The notes under the pieces: generated by a model
What the model was told of the DNA's origin: nothing
Seen by the model: the letters and a program-made list of their open reading frames with translations, nothing else
Databases searched by the model: none
Made by a program: the position numbers and the translations under genes
Origin: Micromonospora matsumotoense
GTDB taxonomy: Bacteria; Actinomycetota; Actinomycetes; Mycobacteriales; Micromonosporaceae
Direction of reading: 5' to 3'
Assembly: GCF_900091525.1 (NCBI RefSeq)
Contig: NZ_FMCU01000017.1
Location: 1 to 64,000 of the forward strand
Length of the DNA stretch: 64,000 bases
Part shown: one piece after another, positions 18,338 through 26,085 of the stretch
Numbering within the stretch: the stretch's first letter is position 1
Layout: each line of letters begins with the position of its first letter

Positions 18338-18441
18338 GCTGCCGCGACCGGGCCGTCGCGACCGCGCTGCCGCGACCGGGCCGTCGCGACCGCGCTGCCG
18401 CGACCGGGCCGTCGCGACCGCGCTGCCGCAACCGGGCCGGC
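18338..18441 (+). repeat. 28-bp perfect tandem repeat (3.7 copies)
   Basis: Units begin at 18338, 18366, 18394 and 18422 (partial), each GCTGCCGCGACCGGGC followed by CGTCGCGACCGC. The inner sequence itself repeats CGCGACCG, so the array is a nested repeat. It sits in the otherwise empty 385-bp gap 18114-18498, directly upstream of the Cas4-like nuclease gene. Confidence 0.9.
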
Positions 18442-18484
18442 CGGGAACGGGCGTCGGCTGCCGGCCGGGGTCGGTCGGGGCGGC

Positions 18485-18490
18485 TATCGT
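18485..18490 (+). promoter_or_regulatory. -10 hexamer of the Cas4-like nuclease operon
   Basis: TATCGT ends 8 nt before GTG 18499, leaderless geometry. Confidence 0.45.
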
Positions 18491-18498
18491 GGCCTGTC

Positions 18499-19587
18499 GT
18501 GACGAGCACCGCACAGCGCCTGGCCGCGATCCGGGGCGACGCGCCCCCGAAACGGCACAACGCCCGGACGATCGCCGCGCTCACCGGAAACCCCGGCTGC
18601 TCCCGGCGGGCCGTGCTGGACGGGGCCGGGGTGGACAAGTCGGCGCTCGCCGAGCGGGTCGGCTTCCCGGCCCGGTTCGGCCAGTCCCGGTTCGCCATCA
18701 CCCGGGGCAACGCGTTCGAGGCGCAGGTCAAGGCGGACGGTGGTGCGGAGCTGCTGCGACTGGTCGCGCAGCGGTTGGGCGTACCGGTGCCGGAGCGGGC
18801 CAGCTGGACGGACCTGGGCGGCGCGGACGACCTGCCGGACCGGCGGGAACGGTCCCGGGCCGCGTTGACCGCCAGCGGGTCGGAGGCGGCGCTGTTCGAC
18901 CATCCGCTGCTGGGCCTGCAGGTGGCGGGCCAGCGGGTGCACCTGGAACCGGACCTGGTCGCCGCCCGGCTCGGTGGCCGGTTCCACGTCGTGGAGATCA
19001 AGTCGTTCCCCGTGATCGACGGCCAGGCCGACCCGGCGAAGGTGGCCGCCGCCGCCGTCCAGTCGGCCGTCTATGTGCTGGCGCTGCGGGACCTGTTCGC
19101 CGCCGAGGGGCGGGACCCGGAGTCGGTGTCGCACGACGTGGTGCTGGTCTGCCCGCGTGACTTCGCCAACCAGCCGGTGGCCAGCCTGATCGACGTGCGC
19201 AAGCAACTGCTGGTGCTGCGCCGCCAGCTGGACCGGATGGCCCGGCTGGACGATCTGCTCACCGTCGTGCCGACCGGCTTCACCGCCGACCCGGCCGCCG
19301 AGCCGGCGACGCTGGCCGCCGCGCTGCGTACCGTGCCGGCCCGATACGCGCCGGACTGCCTGGCCGGCTGCGAACTGGCGTACTTCTGTCGGAACGAGGC
19401 GCGCGGGCAGACCGGCGCGTTGGGTCGGCCGGTGCGGGAGGCGCTCGGCGGGATCGCCGAGGTGACCGAGGTGCTGGCCCTGGCGACCGGCGAGCGGGCC
19501 GCCGATCCGGAGCGGGAGGAGGCCGCCGCGCTGCTGCGGGCCGCCGCCCGGCTGCGCGCCGACGCCCTCGCCGGCCACCCCGCATGA
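18499..19587 (+). CDS. Cas4/RecB-like PD-(D/E)XK nuclease with Fe-S cysteines
   Basis: A 362-residue nuclease-like protein. The core active site appears as Asp in HLEPDLVA, ExK in FHVVEIKSFP and a Gln in AAAVQSAVYVLAL, the RecB/Cas4 pattern. One cysteine near the N-terminus (NPGCSRRAVLDG) and three in CLAGCELAYFC are arranged as in the Fe-S clusters of Cas4 and AddB nucleases. No cas genes or CRISPR array are nearby, so it is not an adaptation Cas4. It overlaps the next gene by 4 nt, so the two proteins probably work together, possibly in DNA end processing. Confidence 0.8.
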   Translation: MTSTAQRLAAIRGDAPPKRHNARTIAALTGNPGCSRRAVLDGAGVDKSALAERVGFPARFGQSRFAITRGNAFEAQVKADGGAELLRLVAQRLGVPVPERASWTDLGGADDLPDRRERSRAALTASGSEAALFDHPLLGLQVAGQRVHLEPDLVAARLGGRFHVVEIKSFPVIDGQADPAKVAAAAVQSAVYVLALRDLFAAEGRDPESVSHDVVLVCPRDFANQPVASLIDVRKQLLVLRRQLDRMARLDDLLTVVPTGFTADPAAEPATLAAALRTVPARYAPDCLAGCELAYFCRNEARGQTGALGRPVREALGGIAEVTEVLALATGERAADPEREEAAALLRAAARLRADALAGHPA

Positions 19588-21092
19588 GTACGCTGCGCGC
19601 GCTGGCACGGGCCCAGGCCGTCGCCGCCGGGGTGGCCCAGCCGGTCGCCACGGTCCGGCACCTGCACCTGGCCACCCGTCCACTGGTGCTGGTGCCGCTG
19701 GCGATGGCCGGTGAGGCGCACGCCCCGCTCGCCGCGTTGGTCGGCACCGCCCCCGACGACGCGCGGTTGCTGATCGTGCCGCAGCCCCGCAACCGGGACC
19801 AGCGGTTCCGCTTCGTCACCGAACTGGCCGGGATCGTGCTGCCGTGGCTGGACGGCTTCCGGGGTGTCTCGGAGGCGGTGGCCGTGGACCGGGGGCGCGA
19901 CGTCCGCTACCGCTACGTGGATGCCCCGCAGCTCTGGGTGCCGAACCCGGCCGGGATCACCTTCCTGCGGCTGCTGGGCCGGTCCACCCGGTTCCGCCGT
20001 CCGGACGGCGACTATCCGGTGCACCCGGCGGTGCCGCTGCTCGGCCGCTGGCTGACCTTCTTCGCCGAACGGGCCGAGCAGCCCGGCTCGTCGGCGCTGC
20101 TGGCGATGACCGACGCGCTCACCCTGCACTGGGCGACCGGGCAGAGCGCGGTGGAGGACCTGCACCTGCCGGCGCTGCTCGGCTGGATCGATCCGCCGGC
20201 CGGCTGGACCGGTGTCGCGGCCGCCGCCCGGGCGGAGGACCCGGGGGTGTGCCCGCCGGCCGGGCCGGCCACCGACCCGGAATTCGACAACGCGGCGCTC
20301 GCCCCGGCGATGGCCGCGTGGGCGGCGGCCGACGACGACCCGGCCGCCCGCGACGAGGCGTACGCGGAGCTGGTGCGGTTGCTGCGCGGGCAGCTCGCGC
20401 CCACCTGGGAGCTGATGTGGCGCGGCCTGGGTCTGCTCGGCGCGCTGCCGCCCGGGGCCCGGGTGGCCGGGCGGTGGGCCGGCGACCGGGACGCCTTCAC
20501 CGGGTACGCCGAGCATCTCGACGCCGACGGTGGACCGCAGCCCCGGCGCGACGGCGCGGTCGCGGCGGCGGTACGACTGCACCGGCTGGAACGCGCGGCG
20601 ACCACGTACGCGGTCCAGCGCGCCTATGACGACCCGCTGGTGATGGCCGAGCACCGGCTGACCGGGGAGGCGTTCGTGGGTGACGTGACCCTGGCCGACC
20701 CGGCGCGGGTGGACGACAGCGGCAAACGGCCGGTGCTGCGGCCGAGGATCCAGGTGGTGACCACCGAGCCGGTCCGGGTGCCGGTCGGGGCGACCCTGTG
20801 GTCGACCGCACGGCCGGGGCAGAAGGCGAAGGTGGTCTTCGTGACCCCGGCGGCGGACGGCCGGACCGAGGTGGTGCTGGAGCTGTCCGGCGGGATGGGC
20901 CGGGGGTTGACCGCGCCGCCGGGCAGCGTGCCACAGGTGGGGGAGCGGCTCTGCCTGACCACCCTGTCGGAGGCGTTCCTGCCCGCCGGCACGTTCCCGA
21001 CGGCGGAGGAGACTCCGTGGACGCACGGCGGGCCACCGGTTGCCGACGTGTCGACCAGGTCGTCCGCCGGGCTGTCCTCAGTGGTCGGATAA
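19584..21092 (+). CDS. Uncharacterised protein coupled to the Cas4-like nuclease
   Basis: A 502-residue soluble protein that I do not recognise. It is Ala/Arg-rich with no signal peptide or membrane segment. The N-terminal 200 residues look alpha/beta (VRHLHLATRPLVLVPLAMAG, LLIVPQPRNRDQRFRFVTEL). The C-terminal 120 residues resemble a small beta-barrel (RPRIQVVTTEPVRVPVGATL). Translational coupling (ATGA) with the upstream nuclease suggests a shared complex. The helicase-like ATPase at 62573 would be a logical third partner, but it lies 41 kb away and the link is guesswork. Confidence 0.7.
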   Translation: MSTLRALARAQAVAAGVAQPVATVRHLHLATRPLVLVPLAMAGEAHAPLAALVGTAPDDARLLIVPQPRNRDQRFRFVTELAGIVLPWLDGFRGVSEAVAVDRGRDVRYRYVDAPQLWVPNPAGITFLRLLGRSTRFRRPDGDYPVHPAVPLLGRWLTFFAERAEQPGSSALLAMTDALTLHWATGQSAVEDLHLPALLGWIDPPAGWTGVAAAARAEDPGVCPPAGPATDPEFDNAALAPAMAAWAAADDDPAARDEAYAELVRLLRGQLAPTWELMWRGLGLLGALPPGARVAGRWAGDRDAFTGYAEHLDADGGPQPRRDGAVAAAVRLHRLERAATTYAVQRAYDDPLVMAEHRLTGEAFVGDVTLADPARVDDSGKRPVLRPRIQVVTTEPVRVPVGATLWSTARPGQKAKVVFVTPAADGRTEVVLELSGGMGRGLTAPPGSVPQVGERLCLTTLSEAFLPAGTFPTAEETPWTHGGPPVADVSTRSSAGLSSVVG

Positions 21093-21175
21093 CCGACCTG
21101 TCAGGTGTGGCGGCGGCTCGTACGGCTGGCTAGGCTTCGAGGGTTCGCCGTCCGTGGCTGGTCCGCACGGTCGAG

Positions 21176-23473
21176 GTGCGCGTTGGACAGAGAGCCGGAG
21201 CGATCACCGTGCTACCCCAGGACGCCGTCTCCGGCGCGCCGATCCGACCGTTGACCCTTCCCCGGGTGGGTGCGATCGTCGCCTCGGTGGTCGTGGTGCT
21301 GGAGCTGGGCTGGCTGCTCGCCGCGCTGCCCGGGGCGGCCCTGGCCAGCGACGTGACCGCCACGGCGCTGGCGAGCTGGGCCAGTTACGCCTGCACCCGG
21401 ACGATGCGCCGGCACCCCGCCCCGCTGCGCCGGTTCTGGGCGCTGCTCGCGCTCACCATGGGGTTGGCCGCCGCCGGCCGGCTGCTGTGGACGGTGGACC
21501 GGCTGCGCGCCGACGAACTGCCGCACACCCCGCTGATCGGCGCGGTCTTCACCGCCGGCATCGTCACCGGCACGGCCGCGTTGCTGGCCGCGCTGACCGC
21601 CCCGCGCAGCATGGTCGGCCGGGCGCGTGCGGTGCTGGACGGGGTGATCGTCGGGCTGGCCCTGATCCCGATCGGCTGGGTGGTGGTGTTCCGCGACATC
21701 GCCGCCGCCGACCTCGACGATCCCCTGCGGACCATCGGCCTGCTCTACCCGATGATCGATCTGATGCAGTTGACCATCCTGGTGGCGGTGGCCGGCTCGG
21801 CCCGCCCGGTGTGGCCGCCGTTGACCCTGATCGGGGCGAGCCTGGTCACCCGGGCCGGCGCGGACGCCGTCTACGTCTCGCTGGTCGCGCACGGCAGTTA
21901 CGCCCCGGGGCACCCGATCGACGTCTGCTGGCCGCTGAGCTACCTGCTGATCGGCATCGCCACCACCCGACCACCGCCGCCGACCTGCGACGGCGCCGAG
22001 GAGGTCGGCGAGTCCCCGCTCCCGTCGTGGTGGCGGGTGGCGCTGCCCTACCTGCCGGTCGGCGGGGCGATCATCGCGGTGGTGCTGGCCCGCCGACCCA
22101 CCGGGCAGACCCCACCTCTGGTCTTCGTCGGCATGATGGCGCTGCTCGGGGTGCTCGCCCTGCGGCAGGGGCTGGCGGCCAACGAGAACCTGCGACTGGT
22201 GGCCCGGCTGCGCAGGCTCGCCTACGCCGACCAGCTCACCGGCCTGCCCAACCGGCTGATGTTCAACCGGCGGTTGCGCCAGGCGTTGCGCGAGGGCCCC
22301 CCGGTGGCCGTCCTGCTCCTCGACCTGGACGGCTTCAAGCAGGTGAACGACCGGTTCGGGCACGCCACCGGTGACACCCTGCTGTCCAGCATCGCGGTCC
22401 GGATGCGGACCGCCGTCGGTGGCGACGGCACGATCGCCCGGCTGGGCGGCGACGAGTTCGCCGTGCTGGTCGACGGTGACCGCCCGGTCGCCCCGGAACG
22501 GCTCGCCGAGCGGCTGCTCGCCGCCCTGCAACCGTCGGCAGGCGAGGAGGACGTCGGGGTCCACCCGTCGGCCAGCATCGGCATCGCCGAGTTCGGCCCG
22601 CAGCACGCCTCCCACACCGACCTGCTGCGCGACGCCGACATCGCGATGTACGCGGCGAAGGCCGCCGGGAAGTCCGCGTACCGCACCTGCACGCCCGCGC
22701 TGCGGGAGTCGGCGGTGGGCCGGGCCGAGTTGATCGCCGACCTGCGGCGGGCCGTCGCCGAGCGGCAACTGCACCTGGAGTACCAGCCGATCGTCGACCT
22801 GGCCACCGGCGCGGTCCGCAGCGCGGAGGCCCTGGTCCGCTGGCGGCACCCCCGGCTCGGCCTGCTCGCCCCGGCGGCGTTCCTGCCGTTGGCGGAGGAG
22901 ACCGGGTTGATCGTGCCGATCGACCGGTGGGTGATCCACGAGGCGTGCCGGGCGGCGGCGACCTGGCGGGCCCTGGTGCCCGAGGCGACCGTGGCGGTCA
23001 ACATCGCCGCCGCGCACCTGCGCCGCCCCGACCTGATCGCCACCGTCACGGCGGCCACCGCCACCGCCGGCCTGGCGCCCCGTGCGCTCACCCTGGAGCT
23101 GACCGAGTCGGCGTTGATCGACGGCAGCGAGGCGGTGTTGGAACGGCTCGCCCAGCTCCGGGAGCTGGGCATCCGGATCGCCATCGACGACTTCGGCACC
23201 GGTTACTCGTCGTTGAGCTACCTGCACCGGATCCCGGCCACCGAGCTCAAGATCGACCGATCGTTCGTGGCCCGGCTCGATACCGACGCGCGGGCGTACG
23301 CCACGGTGGAGATGGTCACCCGGTTGGCCGGGGCGTTCGACCTGGCGGTGGTGGCCGAGGGGGTGGAGACCGAGGGGCAGCACGCGGCGGTCACCGCGAT
23401 CGGCTGCGTCCACGGTCAGGGCTACCGGTACGGCCGTCCCGGCCGGCTGGCCGCCCTGCACACCCCGCGCTGA
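21176..23473 (+). CDS. Membrane GGDEF-EAL protein (c-di-GMP turnover)
   Basis: A 765-residue bifunctional-type protein. The N-terminal 320 residues have about nine hydrophobic segments. A GGDEF domain follows (about 345-500) with intact RLGGDEFAVL and nearby LLLDLDGFKQVNDRFGH, then an EAL domain (about 515-760) with intact SAEALVRW, DDFGTGYSS and ELKIDRSFV. Both catalytic signatures are present, so it could make and degrade cyclic di-GMP; the net direction is not predictable. The usual GQGYLFGRP end motif reads GQGYRYGRP. TAGGCT at 21131-21136 is a possible -10 for this gene. Confidence 0.92.
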   Translation: MRVGQRAGAITVLPQDAVSGAPIRPLTLPRVGAIVASVVVVLELGWLLAALPGAALASDVTATALASWASYACTRTMRRHPAPLRRFWALLALTMGLAAAGRLLWTVDRLRADELPHTPLIGAVFTAGIVTGTAALLAALTAPRSMVGRARAVLDGVIVGLALIPIGWVVVFRDIAAADLDDPLRTIGLLYPMIDLMQLTILVAVAGSARPVWPPLTLIGASLVTRAGADAVYVSLVAHGSYAPGHPIDVCWPLSYLLIGIATTRPPPPTCDGAEEVGESPLPSWWRVALPYLPVGGAIIAVVLARRPTGQTPPLVFVGMMALLGVLALRQGLAANENLRLVARLRRLAYADQLTGLPNRLMFNRRLRQALREGPPVAVLLLDLDGFKQVNDRFGHATGDTLLSSIAVRMRTAVGGDGTIARLGGDEFAVLVDGDRPVAPERLAERLLAALQPSAGEEDVGVHPSASIGIAEFGPQHASHTDLLRDADIAMYAAKAAGKSAYRTCTPALRESAVGRAELIADLRRAVAERQLHLEYQPIVDLATGAVRSAEALVRWRHPRLGLLAPAAFLPLAEETGLIVPIDRWVIHEACRAAATWRALVPEATVAVNIAAAHLRRPDLIATVTAATATAGLAPRALTLELTESALIDGSEAVLERLAQLRELGIRIAIDDFGTGYSSLSYLHRIPATELKIDRSFVARLDTDARAYATVEMVTRLAGAFDLAVVAEGVETEGQHAAVTAIGCVHGQGYRYGRPGRLAALHTPR

Positions 23474-23647
23474 CCTGCCCGCCCTTCCCCCCGCCCTCCT
23501 CCGGCCCGGCCCGGCCCGGCCCGGCCCTATCCGGCTCGCCCTGACCCGGTTCTGCCCTGCCCGAGCCTTTCCGGCCCGGCCCGGCCCGCCCCGACCTGGT
23601 GCGGTGGGGCGCGCCGGGGGAACCGCGGGACTGGCGCAGAATCGGGC

Positions 23648-23678
23648 TTGACCCTCACGTCGCGGCAGGCCGGAGGCT
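23648..23678 (+). promoter_or_regulatory. MerR-type 19-bp-spacer promoter of tipA-like gene
   Basis: TTGACC (23648-23653) and GAGGCT (23673-23678) are separated by 19 bp, the long spacing characteristic of MerR-activated promoters. The spacer edge carries CCTC and GAGG half-site remnants. It lies 22 nt upstream of the ATG of a TipAL-type gene, consistent with autoactivation. Confidence 0.5.
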
Positions 23679-23700
23679 TGGTGCCGGAAGGGGGGAAACC

Positions 23701-24459
23701 ATGGCGTACACGGTGGGTCAGGTGGCGAAGGTGGCCCGGGTGACGGTCCGGACGCTGCACCACTACGACGAGATCAAGCTGCTCTCGCCGAGCGGCCGGA
23801 CGGCGGCCGGCTACCGCCGCTACGACGACGCGGACCTGGAGCGGTTGCAGCACATCCGCTTCTACCGGGAGCTGGGGTTTCCGCTGGAGGAGATCGCGGC
23901 GATCCTCGACGACCCGACCGCCGACCCGGCGGCGCACCTGCGCCGGCAGCACGACCTGCTGACCGGGCGGATCGGGAAACTCCAGGAGATGGTCGCGGCG
24001 ATCGAGATCGCGATGGAGGCGAGACGGATGGAACTCAATCTGACCCCGGAAGAGCGGTTCGAGGTCTTCGGTGACGTCGACCCGGACGAGCACGCCGAGG
24101 AGGCGCGGGAGCGCTGGGGTGACACCGAGGCGTACCGGGTGTCGACCCGACGGGCGGCCGGCTACTCGAAGGAGGACTGGCTGCGCCACAAGGCGGAGCA
24201 GGACGACTGGAACCGGCGCATCGTCGCGGCGTTGACCAGCGGCAGGCCGGCCGACTCGGCGGAGGCGAAGGCGCTGGCCGAGGAGCACCGGCAGCTCATT
24301 GTCCGCTGGTTCTACGACTGCTCGTACGAGGTGCACACCGGGCTGGCCGACATGTACCTGGCCGACCCGCGGTTCACCGCCTACTACGAGACGATCGCGC
24401 CGGGGCTGGCCGAGTACCTGGCGGAGGCGATCCACGCCAACGCGATCAGCCGGGCCTGA
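23701..24459 (+). CDS. TipAL-type MerR regulator with TipAS domain
   Basis: A 252-residue regulator. The N-terminal MerR winged helix reads YTVGQVAKVARVTVRTLHHY and is followed by RRYDDADLERLQHIRFYRELG. A coiled-coil spans about 75-110. The C-terminal TipAS domain (about 115-252) carries the typical stretch HAEEARERWGDTEAY. TipAS domains bind thiopeptides or other cyclic antibiotics and trigger transcription of the gene itself. ATG 23701 is chosen over upstream frame extension because of the strong AAGGGGGG site 6 nt before it. Confidence 0.93.
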   Translation: MAYTVGQVAKVARVTVRTLHHYDEIKLLSPSGRTAAGYRRYDDADLERLQHIRFYRELGFPLEEIAAILDDPTADPAAHLRRQHDLLTGRIGKLQEMVAAIEIAMEARRMELNLTPEERFEVFGDVDPDEHAEEARERWGDTEAYRVSTRRAAGYSKEDWLRHKAEQDDWNRRIVAALTSGRPADSAEAKALAEEHRQLIVRWFYDCSYEVHTGLADMYLADPRFTAYYETIAPGLAEYLAEAIHANAISRA

Positions 24460-24478
24460 GCGGGACGACGGGGGCATC

Positions 24479-24526
24479 ACCTCCGGTAGGTCAGGATGGG
24501 GGACGTTCCGCCCGCCTACCGGAGGT
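24479..24526 (+). promoter_or_regulatory. 12-bp inverted repeat enclosing the ribosome binding site
   Basis: ACCTCCGGTAGG (24479-24490) and CCTACCGGAGGT (24515-24526) are perfect inverted copies 24 nt apart. The right arm contains the GGAGGT ribosome binding site of the monooxygenase-like gene at 24532. In RNA the two arms would hide that site; in DNA they could be an operator. Confidence 0.7.
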
Positions 24527-24531
24527 CGCCC

Positions 24532-24816
24532 GTGTTCATCGTCGCCGGAAGTCTCTACGTCGAACCCGCGGAGCGGGACGCCTACCTGGAGTCCTGCCTG
24601 GAGGTCGTCCGGCAGGCCCGTGCGACGCCCGGCTGCGTGGACTTCGCGATCGGTCCCGACCTGGTCGAGCCGGGTCGGATCAACGTTTACGAACGGTGGG
24701 AGTCCGACGACCAGTTGCTGGCGTTCCGGGGGTCCGGCCCGACCCAGGAGCAGGAGACCGCGATCCTCGGGGCGGAGGTGCACCGCTACCGCATCTCCGC
24801 CGTCGAGGCTCCCTGA
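24532..24816 (+). CDS. Antibiotic biosynthesis monooxygenase (ABM) domain protein
   Basis: A 94-residue ferredoxin-fold ABM protein with typical signatures FIVAGSLYVEP, ATPGCVDFAI and INVYERWESDDQL. Members are cofactor-free monooxygenases or simply small dimeric proteins; the substrate is unknown. I start at GTG 24532, which has GGAGGT five nt upstream, rather than ATG 24496, which lies inside the inverted-repeat loop region. Confidence 0.85.
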   Translation: MFIVAGSLYVEPAERDAYLESCLEVVRQARATPGCVDFAIGPDLVEPGRINVYERWESDDQLLAFRGSGPTQEQETAILGAEVHRYRISAVEAP

Positions 24817-25082
24817 CCCGGACGCCGACGGGCGCGGGGACCGTGACGCCTCACGGCTGGCCCGCACCGGGCCGAACACGCTGATCGAACGGCATCGGCG
24901 TGTGCCCGGGTCCGAGCTGTGTCGTCCCCCGGGGCGTGCGCCCGGGCTGGCTGTCGCTGTCGGGGAGAGGGCCGGGCAGGGGTGGCCGGTCGGCGGCGGG
25001 CGGTCGGGCTAGGCTGGCGCGACCGCTCTGTCACCAGCGTCGATCGGCTCGGCCGGCGGGCGCATCGCCCGGGGAGACCGTC

Positions 25083-25856
25083 GTGAAGCACCCGAAGCTG
25101 GCCGCCGCCACCGCCGCCCTCGTCGTGCTGGTGACGGCCGCCGGCTGCACCTCGGACGGCGGTGCCGGGTCGACACCGACCGCCGGGCCGTCCGCCAGCG
25201 GGCCGGCACCGACCGCGCCGACCGCCGTGCTGGCCGCCGCCGCGCAGCGGGTCGACCAGCAGTCCTACCGGCTGAGCCTCGGTGACGGCGCGGGCGGGGA
25301 CGGCACCACCCTGGTCTGGGACCCCCGGGCTCGGCGCGGGCTGGAGACGACGACGCTGGCCGTGGCGAACGGCAAGGTGGTCATCGAACGGCTCGCCACC
25401 GGCACCGACGTCTATGTGAAGGTGACCGCCCCGGACCGGCGGGTGCCGGTCTGGGACGGGCGCACCTGGTGGCACCTGGGCACCGCCGAGGCGGCCGCCG
25501 CGAAGCGGACCGGGCTGGACAACACCCGGCTGGCGAGCACGCTCGGCGCGGCCACCGAGGTACGCGCCACCGGCGACCGGGCCTACGCCGGCACCCTGGA
25601 CCTGCGACGCAACACCGAGGTGCTCGGCGACGGGCTGGGCGGGGTGCTCGGGGAACGGGCCGCCGCGGTGCCGTTCACCGCGACCGTGGACGCGCAGGGG
25701 CGGCTGGTCCGCTACCGGATCGAGCTGTCCGGTGAGCCGGGCAAGACCTCGGCGCTCGACCTGACGTACGCGGACTTCGGCCTGCCGGTGTCGGCGGAGA
25801 AGCCGGCGGCGGGCCTGATCGGCGAGGACCCGCCCGGCAACATCCCCGGCGCCTGA
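25083..25856 (+). CDS. LppX/LprAFG-like lipoprotein
   Basis: A 257-residue predicted lipoprotein. The signal sequence ends in the lipobox TAAGC with Cys22 as the acylated residue, followed by a Ser/Thr/Pro/Ala linker. The beta-rich C-terminal domain (LETTTLAVANGKVVIERLAT, TWWHLGTAEAA, DLTYADFGLPV) resembles the LppX/LprAFG fold that carries lipids across the actinobacterial envelope, though it is divergent. TAGGCT at 25010-25015 may be its -10. GTG 25083 is preferred because the signal peptide starts there. Confidence 0.78.
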   Translation: MKHPKLAAATAALVVLVTAAGCTSDGGAGSTPTAGPSASGPAPTAPTAVLAAAAQRVDQQSYRLSLGDGAGGDGTTLVWDPRARRGLETTTLAVANGKVVIERLATGTDVYVKVTAPDRRVPVWDGRTWWHLGTAEAAAAKRTGLDNTRLASTLGAATEVRATGDRAYAGTLDLRRNTEVLGDGLGGVLGERAAAVPFTATVDAQGRLVRYRIELSGEPGKTSALDLTYADFGLPVSAEKPAAGLIGEDPPGNIPGA

Positions 25857-25896
25857 CCCACCACGCCCCCGCGCCCTCCCCACCCGCCTGCCCGCC

Positions 25897-25971
25897 CGGC
25901 GTCGGCTCGCCCGGCGTCGGCTCGCCCGGCGTCGGCTCGCCCGGCGTCGGCTCGCCCGGCGTCGGCTCGCC
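25897..25971. repeat. 15-bp perfect tandem repeat, five copies
   Basis: Five identical units of CGGCGTCGGCTCGCC at 25897, 25912, 25927, 25942 and 25957 lie between the lipoprotein stop and the palindromic element. They are non-coding in any supported gene. Confidence 0.95.
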
Positions 25972-25975
25972 ACAT

Positions 25976-26021
25976 CGCCGCAACAGCGGTATCCGCGCGC
26001 TCCGATACCGCTGTTACGGCG
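25976..26021. repeat. Intergenic palindromic element, copy 2
   Basis: CGCCGCAACAGCGGTATC (25976-25993) pairs with 26004-26021 over 18 bp with one mismatch around a 10-nt loop rich in CG steps. It separates the convergent lipoprotein and gluconate permease genes, the same setting as the related element at 5972-6015. The adjoining GTTGATCAAC (26028-26037) is itself palindromic and aligns with the flank of copy 1. Confidence 0.8.
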
Positions 26022-26085
26022 ACATTGAGTTGATCAACGCCCGACCGGTGCGGCCGGCGAGGTCCGGTCCGGCGGCCCGGGAGCC

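Noticed and set aside
17663..18441. Possible CRISPR arrays from 25-bp and 28-bp repeats
   Set aside because: Units are directly tandem with no spacers, and no cas genes are nearby apart from a Cas4-like nuclease that lacks cas1/cas2 neighbours.
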